A DNA stretch of 20,606 bases from Bacteroidia bacterium (GTDB lineage Bacteria; Bacteroidota; Bacteroidia; Cytophagales; Cyclobacteriaceae): contig JANXRR010000343.1 of NCBI GenBank assembly GCA_025356795.1, positions 1 to 20,606 of the forward strand. Reading direction: 5' to 3'. Shown one piece after another: positions 1 through 8,065 of the stretch. Position 1 is the stretch's first letter; the number at the start of each line of letters is the position of its first letter. The position numbers and the translations under genes are program-made. The notes beneath the pieces were generated by a model, which did no database searches, was not told the DNA's origin, and saw only the letters and a program-made list of their open reading frames with translations.

Positions 1-1
1 T

Positions 2-1363
2 TTTGATTTGCTAGATACCGATCCTTCAATCTCTGATGTTAAGAAAAAATTTATAAGGGCTTTCCCAAAAGCTGGTATAGAAACAGCAAGTAAGTATCTA
101 TACAAGATTTTAATGCGTGCTTTGCGCCTTTATGAAGCGGAAAGAAATATCGAAAACAAATTGTTGAGTTTAATCGCTGACGTTCGAATTCTTTTTGAAA
201 GGGGAATTACTTCTCGGTGCTTTGTTGAAATAGAGAGAGGTAAAAGACTTGCACTCACCTATGAAAAATTTTTGATCTACGCTATTCTTTCAAAGCTCGA
301 ACTTCAGTTTCTTCAAGCATTACAGTTTTCGGATGTTGATGAGGCTCAGCTTTTAGAAAAACAGGGTAGCGTTGCGGATATCATTCAAAAAGAGTTAAAT
401 ATTAACAATCAAAGTTGCTTATTTGAGCTTGTTCACTTTCGTTATCTCCACCAAGGTGTGGTAAGAAGCAAAAAGGAATCGGTGCAACTAAATGATCTTT
501 TGCTAGAAGAGGTACAGTTAAAGGCAAGACAATTCAGGTCATTTCAATCCGAAAAACTTCATCTTCATTTTCAATCTTTTTATTTTCTTATGTCGGGTGA
601 TAGTGAACAAAGCCTAAAGGAGTTCTATGCACTGGATGCGTTACTTGAGAAAAATAAAATTTATTCTGACAATGATCCATTTCATTATATCTATTTGTTA
701 AATGGAGTTCTGACCACTCTTCGATTTATAAAAAGATACGCTGACATGAGTCATTTTATTCATCGACTTGAAGGGCTAACAACGTCCTCTGAGACTGCCC
801 AACTCCTTAAGCATCATTCTGTTTTTATTCATAAAACCGCATTGCTGATAGACGCAAAAAACTTCAACGCTGCCGCTATACTTTTGAAGAACGAAACCAC
901 TGAGGATAAAAGGATTCCCCTAAATATTGCCTCCCTTAACTTGCTACAAAAATTAATTGTCTTTTTTTGGATTAGTGATTTTTCCTCCGCTTTAAAAACA
1001 TATCAAAAGATTCAGAATATTCCTCAAGTATATTTGCCCCATCAGGTATATACATTGAGTCGTTTACTTTATCTGCTCATTCATTTGGAGTTAAATAATG
1101 ATGATCTACTTAGTTACTCCATTCGTTCATTAACTCTTAAATTAAAAAAATCGTATCGGCTTTTTCAACTTGAAAAACTTACCATTGAGATGCTAAAAAA
1201 GTGGATCGCAGATAATGAGGTTAAGAAAAGAAAAGAGACAATAACCTTTTATTGTAACGAAATCAAAAACCTCGAAAACGACCATTATGAAATTCAGCTT
1301 TTGGGCTTATTTGATTTTAATAGTTGGGGACAAAAGAAATTTTTGGACCTAACGAAGCCTTAA
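2..1363 (+). CDS. Conserved helical-repeat (TPR-like) protein of unknown function, 5'-truncated by the window edge
   Basis: The reading frame is open from base 2 with no stop, so the gene begins before the window; the TTG at base 8 is probably internal. About 453 codons are visible. The protein is almost wholly alpha-helical and rich in Leu, Lys and Glu, without signal peptide or membrane segment, suggesting a cytoplasmic TPR-like solenoid. The visible N-terminus (KYLYKILMRALRLY, then SLIADVRILFERG, then KRLALTYEKFL) resembles from memory a Bacteroidota family of about 500 residues that starts with a segment like 'LTKxEKRxFKL'; that segment is missing here, fitting a loss of roughly 40-60 residues. 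No catalytic motif is visible and I assign no function. It converges with the oxidoreductase gene, 17 bp between stop codons. Confidence 0.8.
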   Translation, partial: FDLLDTDPSISDVKKKFIRAFPKAGIETASKYLYKILMRALRLYEAERNIENKLLSLIADVRILFERGITSRCFVEIERGKRLALTYEKFLIYAILSKLELQFLQALQFSDVDEAQLLEKQGSVADIIQKELNINNQSCLFELVHFRYLHQGVVRSKKESVQLNDLLLEEVQLKARQFRSFQSEKLHLHFQSFYFLMSGDSEQSLKEFYALDALLEKNKIYSDNDPFHYIYLLNGVLTTLRFIKRYADMSHFIHRLEGLTTSSETAQLLKHHSVFIHKTALLIDAKNFNAAAILLKNETTEDKRIPLNIASLNLLQKLIVFFWISDFSSALKTYQKIQNIPQVYLPHQVYTLSRLLYLLIHLELNNDDLLSYSIRSLTLKLKKSYRLFQLEKLTIEMLKKWIADNEVKKRKETITFYCNEIKNLENDHYEIQLLGLFDFNSWGQKKFLDLTKP

Positions 1364-1380
1364 AAACATGGATACCATGC

Positions 1381-2571
1381 CTAGACTACTACCTTCTCTA
1401 TTATTTTCCCAGATTGTTTATTCTTTAAGATCAATTTCTTAGTGCCGTAGTGCGTCATTTCTTCTTTCACTAAATAATGATCTGCATCATATTCAACTAA
1501 ACTACTGTCTCTATTTACACCTTCTCCACCTCTCCAAATATCAAGCTTTACCGGTTCCCATTGTTTTGTTTTGGCCGATTTGTAAGCAGCGTCTAACACA
1601 GAGTTTACCACATAACCGTCATAAAATGTTTCTTTTGGTTGAACCCCTTTCTCCATGGAGTTGAACATATCCATAAACATGTGGTTGTAGCCCAGTTCGT
1701 TTAACTCATCGCCAACAGGGAACAACCAACCTGTATTGCTCTCCGCTTTTTCGGCAACATAATCTCCCCCTTTGCCTGAAGTAAACATTTCGAAACCCGT
1801 TCTTAAAAAACTATTAATCCAAATCGTTCCTTCCGTACCCATTACTTCATCACGCAAGTCAAGTCCTCCGCGAAATGTCCAGCTAACTTCAAATTGGCCA
1901 ATAGCTCCGTTTTCATATTTCACTAACCCAATGGCGTGATCTTCGGCATCAATAGGTTTTACTTGGGTATCTGCCCAGCACATTACCTCGATGGGTCTAA
2001 TGTCTTTACCTATGTAGCTCCTTGTTATCTCCACACAATGGCAACCAAGGTCTAGAATACAGCCGCCACCAGCCTGCTCAATATCCCAAAACCAATCGCT
2101 GTGCGGGCCTGGATGTGTTTCTCTTGACTTTGCCCACAATATTCTTCCCAACGCGCCATTCTTAACGCTTTCATGGGCTTTGATAAATTTGGGTGTGTAC
2201 ACCAAGTCTTCAAGATAGCCATTGAAAATACCAGCTTGCTCCACAGCCAATAACATTCGTTTTGCTTCTTCAGCATTGCGGCCTAATGGTTTGGTGGTGA
2301 TCACGGCCTTCTTATGTTTGCAACATAATAGCACAGCTTGTTCATGCAAATTGTTTGGCAGAGAGATGCATACCACTTCCACCTCTGGCCTATTGATGGC
2401 CTCTTCCATCACAGTTGTGTAATGGTTAACTTTATAATCAATCGCAAATTTCTTGGCACTCTCTTCCTTGCGGGAATAGATGCTCACAATTTTGTCTTTG
2501 CTTCTATAGCCTTGAAGTGAGTCTGCATAAAACCGTCCGATAAAACCGGAGCCTAACATGGCGATGTTCAT
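1381..2571 (-). CDS. Gfo/Idh/MocA family NAD(P)-dependent oxidoreductase
   Basis: Predicted cytoplasmic oxidoreductase acting on a sugar, inositol or related polyol; the substrate cannot be read from sequence. The N-terminal Rossmann fold opens with the dinucleotide-binding motif GSGFIG (residues 7-12). The usual EKP motif is TKP here (residues 93-95), keeping the catalytic Lys94 but replacing the Glu. The C-terminal substrate domain holds LDLGCHCVE with Asp174 and His178, matching the conserved Asp/His pair of the family. At 396 residues the length is normal. It lies 67 bp downstream of the permease gene on the same strand, so the two are probably co-transcribed, and the permease may import the substrate or a precursor (inference). 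Confidence 0.9.
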   Translation of the reverse strand: MNIAMLGSGFIGRFYADSLQGYRSKDKIVSIYSRKEESAKKFAIDYKVNHYTTVMEEAINRPEVEVVCISLPNNLHEQAVLLCCKHKKAVITTKPLGRNAEEAKRMLLAVEQAGIFNGYLEDLVYTPKFIKAHESVKNGALGRILWAKSRETHPGPHSDWFWDIEQAGGGCILDLGCHCVEITRSYIGKDIRPIEVMCWADTQVKPIDAEDHAIGLVKYENGAIGQFEVSWTFRGGLDLRDEVMGTEGTIWINSFLRTGFEMFTSGKGGDYVAEKAESNTGWLFPVGDELNELGYNHMFMDMFNSMEKGVQPKETFYDGYVVNSVLDAAYKSAKTKQWEPVKLDIWRGGEGVNRDSSLVEYDADHYLVKEEMTHYGTKKLILKNKQSGKIIEKVVV

Positions 2572-2638
2572 AAAGTTAAAAGTTTATATGTTATCTGTTA
2601 ATGGTTTTATGATTATTGAGTAGTTGACCTGATAACAA

Positions 2639-3829
2639 TTAACCATTAACATTTTCCTTCTCTTTAAAAAGCAACACAAATAATACTACAACCAGAATGG
2701 CAATGCCTGAAGGTACAAACCAAATTCCTTTCCAATCATGCACCCCATCGAGTGTATAATAATCGGCTGTAAAGCCAGAGAACCACGTGCCTATAAACAT
2801 GCCCACTCCATACGTTGCGAACGTAAATAAACCTTGTGCTGCATTTTTGATTTTCTCTCCCGCTTTCTTCTCGGTGTACATATATCCGGTAACGAAAAAG
2901 AAATCATAACAAATGCCATGAAGTATAATGCCAGCATATAACATCCACACATTTGCATCTACATTTCCGTAAGCGAAAAAGAGGTAACGAAGAATCCAGG
3001 CGATCATACCTATCAACAACATTTTCTTTACACCAATGCTGTTAAACAAAAAAGGTATCGCCAAAATAAAAATTGCTTCCGAAGCCTGCCCCAAAATCAT
3101 TTTGCTGGCCGCACTTTCCATACCCAATTCGTTGAGGAATAAGTTGGCAAAACCATAATAGAAGGAGAGCGGTATGCAAACCAGAATGGCCGCAATAAAA
3201 AAAACCAAGTATGATGGCTCTTTAAATAAAGAAAAGCTTTCTGTGCCCAATACCTTTGAGGCGCTCGTATCAGTATTTGCTTTGGGTGGTGTATTTGGTA
3301 AGATGAAACTGATCAACCCTAATGCAACAGAAACAATGGCGGCCATATAAAATGTAGAGGCTGATTTTTCAATGGAAAGAACACCTATCATTATACCAGA
3401 AGCTATCCAACCCAATGTTCCAAAAACTCTTATCCAGGGAAATTGCTTTCCCGGATCTGTCATTTGGTTGAAGGCAATGCTATTGCTCAATGCTATTGTA
3501 GGCATATATAAAAGCGAGTAAACAACAATGGCCCAATAGAACGCTGTGTTGTCAGTGATTTGCGTTGCAAGGAAAAGAAGGGTGCCTCCCAACACATGCA
3601 ACGCGGCCATGATGCGTTGTGCCGCGAAATATCGGTCTGCCACCATGCCAACAAAAAAAGGAGAGATCATAGTGGCTATTGCCAACGCACTATACGCAGC
3701 ACCAATCTGCACTCCACTCGAATGAAGAAACGTGGACATATAAGTGCCCATAGTAACATACCAGGCGCCCCAAATAAAATACTGGAGCAACATCATCAAT
3801 GAAAGCTTGATAAAAATTTCTGGCTTCAT
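2639..3829 (-). CDS. MFS permease of the nucleoside:H+ symporter (NupG/XapB-like) family
   Basis: Inner-membrane transporter of 396 residues with about twelve hydrophobic segments. The N-terminus with QYFIWGAWYVTMGTYM (residues 16-31), the first cytoplasmic loop GMVADRYFA (61-69) and WIRVFGTLGWI (132-142) are typical of the nucleoside:H+ symporter branch of the major facilitator superfamily. A polar central loop at about residues 178-206 separates the two six-helix halves. In Bacteroidota such permeases often sit beside Gfo/Idh/MocA dehydrogenases, as here, so the real substrate may be a sugar or sugar derivative rather than a nucleoside (inference). It is probably the first gene of the two-gene unit and is divergent from the M24 peptidase gene across 169 bp. 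Confidence 0.88.
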   Translation of the reverse strand: MKPEIFIKLSLMMLLQYFIWGAWYVTMGTYMSTFLHSSGVQIGAAYSALAIATMISPFFVGMVADRYFAAQRIMAALHVLGGTLLFLATQITDNTAFYWAIVVYSLLYMPTIALSNSIAFNQMTDPGKQFPWIRVFGTLGWIASGIMIGVLSIEKSASTFYMAAIVSVALGLISFILPNTPPKANTDTSASKVLGTESFSLFKEPSYLVFFIAAILVCIPLSFYYGFANLFLNELGMESAASKMILGQASEAIFILAIPFLFNSIGVKKMLLIGMIAWILRYLFFAYGNVDANVWMLYAGIILHGICYDFFFVTGYMYTEKKAGEKIKNAAQGLFTFATYGVGMFIGTWFSGFTADYYTLDGVHDWKGIWFVPSGIAILVVVLFVLLFKEKENVNG

Positions 3830-3998
3830 AGAAATGAAAATAATGGTGAGTCAATATAGAAAGCCTAATTTGATTATCTAAATCGAATGCAACTTTTTAC
3901 CTGAGTGGTAAGTCTCATCAATCATTTTATGTGAAAAGAAGACCTTTATTCTGATTTGTTTTTCTGGTTTACTACCTTGCTTTCAAACCTAGTTAGCT

Positions 3999-5267
3999 AT
4001 GTCTATCAATCGTAGAAATTTTATTCTTCAGTCAACCCTTGGTGTAGCAAGTGTTGCGGGGCTTTCATCATGCGAGCCTGAAAAAAAGCCGCTTGAGTTT
4101 TCTTCGTTAGCATCATTAACCTCTCTAACAAAAGATATTATTCCAATTACTGTAGAAGAAAGATTGACGCGAATTGAGAAAGCACAAAAGTTAATGGTTG
4201 AAAATAAACTAGACGCTATTTTTTTAGATGGCGGCACCGCGATGGATTACTTTACTGGCATACGCTGGGGCACGAGCGAGCGCATGATGGCCGCCATTAT
4301 CCCAGCCAAGGGAGAAGTAAAATATGTGGTACCTCATTTTGAAGAGGAACGCCTTCGCGAAATGATAAAGATTGGAAGTGATGTGCGCGTTTGGGAAGAA
4401 CATGAAAGTCCTTACAAAGTGGTAGCTCAAATCTTTGCTGACTTTGGTATACGCACTGGAAAAATTGGAATGGAAGAACGCGTTCGTTTTTTTCTATTCG
4501 ATGGCATAAGAAAAGAAGCTTCGACTTTAGAATATTTAAGTGCCGATGTGGTAACGATGAATTGCAGGCTATATAAAAGTGCAGCCGAGCTGGCGCTGAT
4601 GCAAAAAGCAAATGATGTAACCCTTGCAGCTTTTAAAACTGTGGTTCCGCTCTTGAAAGCAGGCATGACCCAAGTTGAATTTGCTTCTCTTATTTCTGAG
4701 GCTCATTCAAACCTGGGAGCCTCAGGTGGAGCGTTAGTTTCGTTTGGTGAGTCTACGGCATTTCCTCATGGGAGCAAAAAACCACAGGCACTCAAGGAAG
4801 GAGATATGGTGTTAATGGATGGTGGCTGCAGCGTTGGCGGTTATGCTTCTGATATTACCAGAACCATTGTCTTTGGTGAACCTACAAAAAGACAGCGCGA
4901 AGTTTGGGATATAGAAAAGGCCTCGCAAGCAGCTGGTTTTGCGGCAGCAAAATTGGGCGACCCTTGCGAGGAAGTTGATATTGCTGCCCGAAAAGTAATT
5001 ACTGATGCCGGCCTTGGGCCGGGCTACAAAACCCCAGGGCTTCCTCACCGAACAGGCCATGGCATTGGCATGGAAGGCCACGAGTGGGGCAACATGGTGT
5101 TGGGAAATAAGCTGCCATTGGCACCTGGCATGTGTTTTAGTGTAGAGCCTACTATTTCTATCTATGGGGAGTTTGGCATCCGCTTAGAAGATTGCGCATA
5201 TATGACTGAACAGGGTGCAAAATGGTTTACCGAGCCAAGCCCAGCTATTGACAGGCCGTTTGTTTAG
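3999..5267 (+). CDS. Exported M24 family metallopeptidase (Xaa-Pro aminopeptidase-like), Tat/lipoprotein signal
   Basis: Predicted dinuclear-metal aminopeptidase that removes an N-terminal residue preceding proline, probably acting outside the cytoplasm. The N-terminus has a twin-arginine motif INRRNFIL (Arg5, Arg6), a hydrophobic stretch and a lipobox LSSC with Cys25, so it may be a Tat-exported lipoprotein. A creatinase-like N-domain (about 50-190) includes AMDYFTGIRWG. The pita-bread domain (about 195-415) carries all five expected metal ligands: Asp274, Asp285, His354 (RTGHGIGMEGHEWG), Glu383 (SVEP) and Glu397 (RLED), so the enzyme should be active. Its stop is 150 bp from that of the convergent PhyH gene. 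Prolidase or a related creatinase activity cannot be excluded. Confidence 0.9.
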   Translation: MSINRRNFILQSTLGVASVAGLSSCEPEKKPLEFSSLASLTSLTKDIIPITVEERLTRIEKAQKLMVENKLDAIFLDGGTAMDYFTGIRWGTSERMMAAIIPAKGEVKYVVPHFEEERLREMIKIGSDVRVWEEHESPYKVVAQIFADFGIRTGKIGMEERVRFFLFDGIRKEASTLEYLSADVVTMNCRLYKSAAELALMQKANDVTLAAFKTVVPLLKAGMTQVEFASLISEAHSNLGASGGALVSFGESTAFPHGSKKPQALKEGDMVLMDGGCSVGGYASDITRTIVFGEPTKRQREVWDIEKASQAAGFAAAKLGDPCEEVDIAARKVITDAGLGPGYKTPGLPHRTGHGIGMEGHEWGNMVLGNKLPLAPGMCFSVEPTISIYGEFGIRLEDCAYMTEQGAKWFTEPSPAIDRPFV

Positions 5268-5417
5268 TCTAAAAATTATGGAAAAATCCTTTCTATTTTT
5301 TATTTAAATTGGAGTTTCTTTATCTCGTTAACCATTGATTAATTGGAAAAATAGTTTGTTGTTTCTCGGTTGATCATTATGCGTGGGTTGATTTTGACCT
5401 ACCGAGTGCATTGTCTC

Positions 5418-6263
5418 TTACTTTATCTCATTTTCCCAACCTGTTTCCTTTAATGCCGGATCATTTTCCTTTTTTAAAAAATCAGCATTCGAAAGTGACT
5501 CTGCCTCCCAGTTAAGTATTGCTTCCTCTGGAACCACGCTCACTGGAATTTTATAAGCTGTTGAGGTTTCATTGTAAGCAAGATTAGATTGCGAGTTGTA
5601 ACAGGAAATAATTGACCAACGTGGCTTATCAGAAAGGTTGGCCTCTGAGCGGTGCAACAAATTACTGTGAAAGATCAACGCATCGCCAGGCTGTAAATCA
5701 ACGTAGATAAGCTTCATAGTTTTGAGTGCATGATTTACAAAAACCATATCTGCTCCTACTTGTTCGCCAGCAAAACCATGATTTACTCTACCTAGTTTAT
5801 GCGAACCTTCTATCACTTGCAAGCAGCCGTTGGCTTGGTTAGCTTCTGTCAACGCAACCATCACGCTGATCAATTGATCGGGAAACATAAACTGGTTTTT
5901 ATACCAATAGCCATAATCTTGATGCCACTCCCATGCACCGCCCACGCGAGGTTCTTTCTGCATCAACTTAGAATGAAAATGACATACAGGCGAATCGCTA
6001 TCGAGCAAGGGCGCAATGGCCTCCACTATTCTTTTGCTGCGGGTCATGTAGCCAAATACATCGTTGCCGGGCGTAAACCATAGCGACAGCTTTGTTTTTT
6101 TGCCTGATTGATCGTTCAAGTCAAGCGCGTTTTTTTTCATTGCATCGTCCTGCAAAGCCACACCATATAATTTAACTATCTCCTGTTTGGAGAACAAATT
6201 TTTGATTATCAAATACCCGTTTTTTTCAAATGCTTTAAGTTGATTGTTGCTAAGGGTGTTCAT
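5418..6263 (-). CDS. Phytanoyl-CoA dioxygenase (PhyH) family Fe(II)/2-oxoglutarate oxygenase
   Basis: Predicted cytoplasmic non-heme iron, 2-oxoglutarate-dependent oxygenase that hydroxylates a small-molecule substrate not identifiable here. The iron triad is visible as His114-x-Asp116 (WEWHQDYGYWY) and His204 (LLHRSEAN), with Arg215 suited to bind the 2-oxoglutarate carboxylate. I chose the ATG at 6263, giving 281 residues and starting MNTLSNNQ, because the family fold begins there (KNGYLIIKNLFSKQEI). The frame is open 61 codons further upstream, but that stretch runs back through the end of gldB, has no family resemblance and looks like non-coding read-through. It follows gldB by 22 bp and may share its transcript, although no functional link is evident. 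Confidence 0.88.
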   Translation of the reverse strand: MNTLSNNQLKAFEKNGYLIIKNLFSKQEIVKLYGVALQDDAMKKNALDLNDQSGKKTKLSLWFTPGNDVFGYMTRSKRIVEAIAPLLDSDSPVCHFHSKLMQKEPRVGGAWEWHQDYGYWYKNQFMFPDQLISVMVALTEANQANGCLQVIEGSHKLGRVNHGFAGEQVGADMVFVNHALKTMKLIYVDLQPGDALIFHSNLLHRSEANLSDKPRWSIISCYNSQSNLAYNETSTAYKIPVSVVPEEAILNWEAESLSNADFLKKENDPALKETGWENEIK

Positions 6264-6285
6264 AGTTTTGATTTTGTTTTCTGAA

Positions 6286-7296
6286 TTAATTGGTCTTCGG
6301 CCTGTACTTAGAATCTTTGAAAATTGCTGACGGGTCAGAAAATTCCATAATCTGCGGAAGCATTTTATCAGGATATTTTTCGGAATAGGCTTCCACAATC
6401 CGCCAGCCGATCCATGTGCCAATGCGGCCTGGGCATTTTTCGCCAATTTCTAAGGTTTTCGGCCGTTCGGAAATATACTTTTCTTTTATCTTATGACTGG
6501 TTGAATAGAGCACTTCGTTTTCTACCAAGCGGATATAAATCTTTCCCTCGTTATCGCGCGAGCCTTTCATCTCCTCGGTTTTGTAGCCCATCAAAATACT
6601 ATCGGGCACACAGGGCAACATGCGCTTCGCAAAATAATAGGCTTTCCCATAGGCAATCATATCGGCCAATACCGTTTTATCGGCCACATTGGTTTTGTTT
6701 GTCTTTGCATCAATTCCATATAGCAGCATTACTGATGGCACAATAAACTCTTTCGTGTAGCGCCTAAGCAAATATTCATACAATTGGGGTTTGTACTTGG
6801 CTCCTTTGCCTATGTAATAATCCAGGCCTATCACAATTACCCGATCGTCTACTATCAAGTCGGTCTGGAAGCCACTAATAATGGTTTGTATTTTTGGCGC
6901 TTTAAATGCAGGATAATAATACTTGATATTGGCAAATGCCTCAGCGAATTGCTTCTTCAATTCAGACCTATCGCCAAACACGCGATGCGTTTCCATGAGC
7001 AGCGTGTCTAAATGTGGGTTGGTAAACACGTTGTACATTTCATTTATAAAAACAGAATCATTGGGATATTGATCGCGCTTAAAAAACTGATCGCGCAGTA
7101 TTGGATTGTGGCCAAAGAACCGAGCGAATTGTTTTTTTGTGGTGAAAGAGGGAAGCGAATCTTCTAAGGATTCAATTTTAACGTCTATGGAAATTGTATG
7201 TGTGTTAGGCACAAAGGCACATCTTTCTTCTTCTTTCTTATTACAACCCGCCAGCGTTACAATTAAAACTAAAATGGAAAACAACAATTTTTTCAT
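6286..7296 (-). CDS. gldB: Gliding motility lipoprotein GldB
   Basis: Predicted lipoprotein required for gliding in Flavobacterium and widely kept across Bacteroidota. The N-terminus is a lipoprotein signal with lipobox LAGC (Cys18) following a hydrophobic stretch. Family-like segments are IVIGLDYYIGKGAKYKP (about 154-170) and GRIGTWIGWRIVEAY (290-304), and the 336-residue length fits GldB. In Flavobacterium gldB neighbours gldC; here the next gene is a PhyH oxygenase and no other gld gene is in the window. The gene is divergent from a deoxynucleoside kinase, with an 82-bp spacer that contains a perfect palindrome. Whether this organism glides cannot be decided from GldB alone, since non-gliding relatives also carry it. 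Confidence 0.85.
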   Translation of the reverse strand: MKKLLFSILVLIVTLAGCNKKEEERCAFVPNTHTISIDVKIESLEDSLPSFTTKKQFARFFGHNPILRDQFFKRDQYPNDSVFINEMYNVFTNPHLDTLLMETHRVFGDRSELKKQFAEAFANIKYYYPAFKAPKIQTIISGFQTDLIVDDRVIVIGLDYYIGKGAKYKPQLYEYLLRRYTKEFIVPSVMLLYGIDAKTNKTNVADKTVLADMIAYGKAYYFAKRMLPCVPDSILMGYKTEEMKGSRDNEGKIYIRLVENEVLYSTSHKIKEKYISERPKTLEIGEKCPGRIGTWIGWRIVEAYSEKYPDKMLPQIMEFSDPSAIFKDSKYRPKTN

Positions 7297-7320
7297 TGTG
7301 CTAATGTCGGAGTTTTTTTA

Positions 7321-7354
7321 AACTCTTCAAGTTGTTTCAAACCCTTGAAGAGTT
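7321..7354. repeat. Perfect 11-bp inverted repeat in the gldB/kinase divergent spacer
   Basis: The arms AACTCTTCAAG (7321-7331) and CTTGAAGAGTT (7344-7354) are exact reverse complements around a 12-nt loop that itself contains GTTTCAAAC. The element fills most of the spacer between two divergent start codons and ends 3 bp before a perfect TAnnTTTG element. It could be an operator, a REP-like palindrome or an RNA hairpin; the sequence alone does not decide. Confidence 0.85.
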
Positions 7355-7357
7355 GAT

Positions 7358-7365
7358 TAACTTTG
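7358..7365 (+). promoter_or_regulatory. Bacteroidota -7 promoter element (TAACTTTG) for the deoxynucleoside kinase gene
   Basis: TAACTTTG matches the Bacteroidota consensus TAnnTTTG at every fixed base. A TTG at 7332-7334 is a possible -33 element, but its 23-bp spacing is longer than usual. Transcription would start near 7370-7373, giving a leader of only about 6-9 nt before the GTG start codon at 7379. Confidence 0.55.
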
Positions 7366-7378
7366 ATGAAAAATTTCT

Positions 7379-8011
7379 GTGAACATTTCTTTAAAGCATA
7401 TCGCCATTGCCGGTAATATTGGCTCAGGTAAAACCACCTTGGCAGAAAAACTTGCCAAACATTATAGATGGAGTGCCCTTTACGAATCGGTTGATCACAA
7501 TCCTTATCTAAAAGATTTTTATTGCGATATGCCGCGGTGGGCATTTCATCTTCAAATTTATTTTTTGAATAGTAGATTTACGCAAGCCAATAAAATACGA
7601 TTGGGGAAAAATACAATTGTTCAAGACCGAACCATTTACGAAGATGCTCACATTTTTGCCGCCAACCTTCGATCTAGTGGCCACATGAGCGAAAAAGATT
7701 ATCAATGCTATCTTGATATTTTTCATTCGATGCTTGACTATGTAAAGCCACCCGATTTGCTAATTTATCTCAAAGCTGACATACCCAAGTTGGTGCAACA
7801 AATTCAAAAAAGAAATCGTGAATTTGAGTTTAATATCAAACTTGAATACTTACGAAATCTAAATGAGCATTATGAAAAGTGGATCAGCACCTACACCCTT
7901 GGAAAGCTGCTTGTCATTGACGTTAATAATTTAGACTTTGTGGAGAAGATTGAAGACTTTTCACTGATTGTTGGTAGAATAGAGCTAGAGTTTAATAATC
8001 TATTTAGCTGA
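7379..8011 (+). CDS. Deoxynucleoside kinase (dAK/dGK-type)
   Basis: Predicted cytoplasmic kinase that phosphorylates deoxynucleosides at the 5' position, for nucleotide salvage. The P-loop GNIGSGKTT is at residues 12-20. Further family marks are YESVDHNPYL (catalytic base candidate Glu36), WAFHLQIYFLNSRF (54-67), the QDRTIYED motif (82-89, with Asp83-Arg84) and an arginine-bearing lid KRNREFE (144-150). The 210-residue length is typical of bacterial dAK/dGK enzymes, but base specificity cannot be read. The start is GTG at 7379: the in-frame TGA at 7367 rules out a longer form. It is a single plus-strand gene between divergent gldB and the convergent M14 peptidase gene. Confidence 0.92.
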   Translation: MNISLKHIAIAGNIGSGKTTLAEKLAKHYRWSALYESVDHNPYLKDFYCDMPRWAFHLQIYFLNSRFTQANKIRLGKNTIVQDRTIYEDAHIFAANLRSSGHMSEKDYQCYLDIFHSMLDYVKPPDLLIYLKADIPKLVQQIQKRNREFEFNIKLEYLRNLNEHYEKWISTYTLGKLLVIDVNNLDFVEKIEDFSLIVGRIELEFNNLFS

Positions 8012-8020
8012 ACGCAAGAT

Positions 8021-8053
8021 TGAGCGTGGCGAAATCACACTTCGACACGCTCA
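8021..8053. repeat. REP-like palindrome between convergent genes, possible bidirectional terminator
   Basis: The arms TGAGCGTGGCGAA (8021-8033) and TTCGACACGCTCA (8041-8053) pair at 12 of 13 positions around a 7-nt loop. The motif TGAGCGTGTCGAAGTG read on the minus strand resembles the dispersed TGAGCxTGTCGAA palindromes common in Bacteroidota genomes (from memory). It lies in the 54-bp gap between the stop codons of the kinase and the M14 peptidase genes and has no long U tract, so it may act as a mRNA-end hairpin rather than a classical terminator. Confidence 0.75.
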
Positions 8054-8065
8054 GTTTGACATGCA

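Noticed and set aside
1367..1379. CATGG-ATA-CCATG palindrome between the first two stop codons
   Set aside because: A 5-bp stem with a 3-nt loop in a 17-bp gap is too small to call a terminator.
2590..2650. Inverted repeat GTTAATGGTT/AACCATTAAC (2597-2606, 2641-2650) between the permease and oxidoreductase genes
   Set aside because: The arms are AT-rich, 34 bp apart, and the right arm lies partly in coding sequence; a chance match or a very weak hairpin is likely.
4297..4611. A 104-codon minus-strand ORF inside the M24 gene
   Set aside because: It is antisense to a gene with all catalytic residues and shows no family features.
5365..5406. Six-base inverted repeat CTCGGT/ACCGAG between the convergent M24 and PhyH genes as a terminator
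   Set aside because: The stem is short with a 30-nt loop and no T tract, so it is not convincing.
6264..6446. A 61-codon upstream extension of the PhyH reading frame
   Set aside because: It overlaps the 3' end of gldB on the same strand, lacks family resemblance, and the PhyH fold begins at the ATG at 6263.
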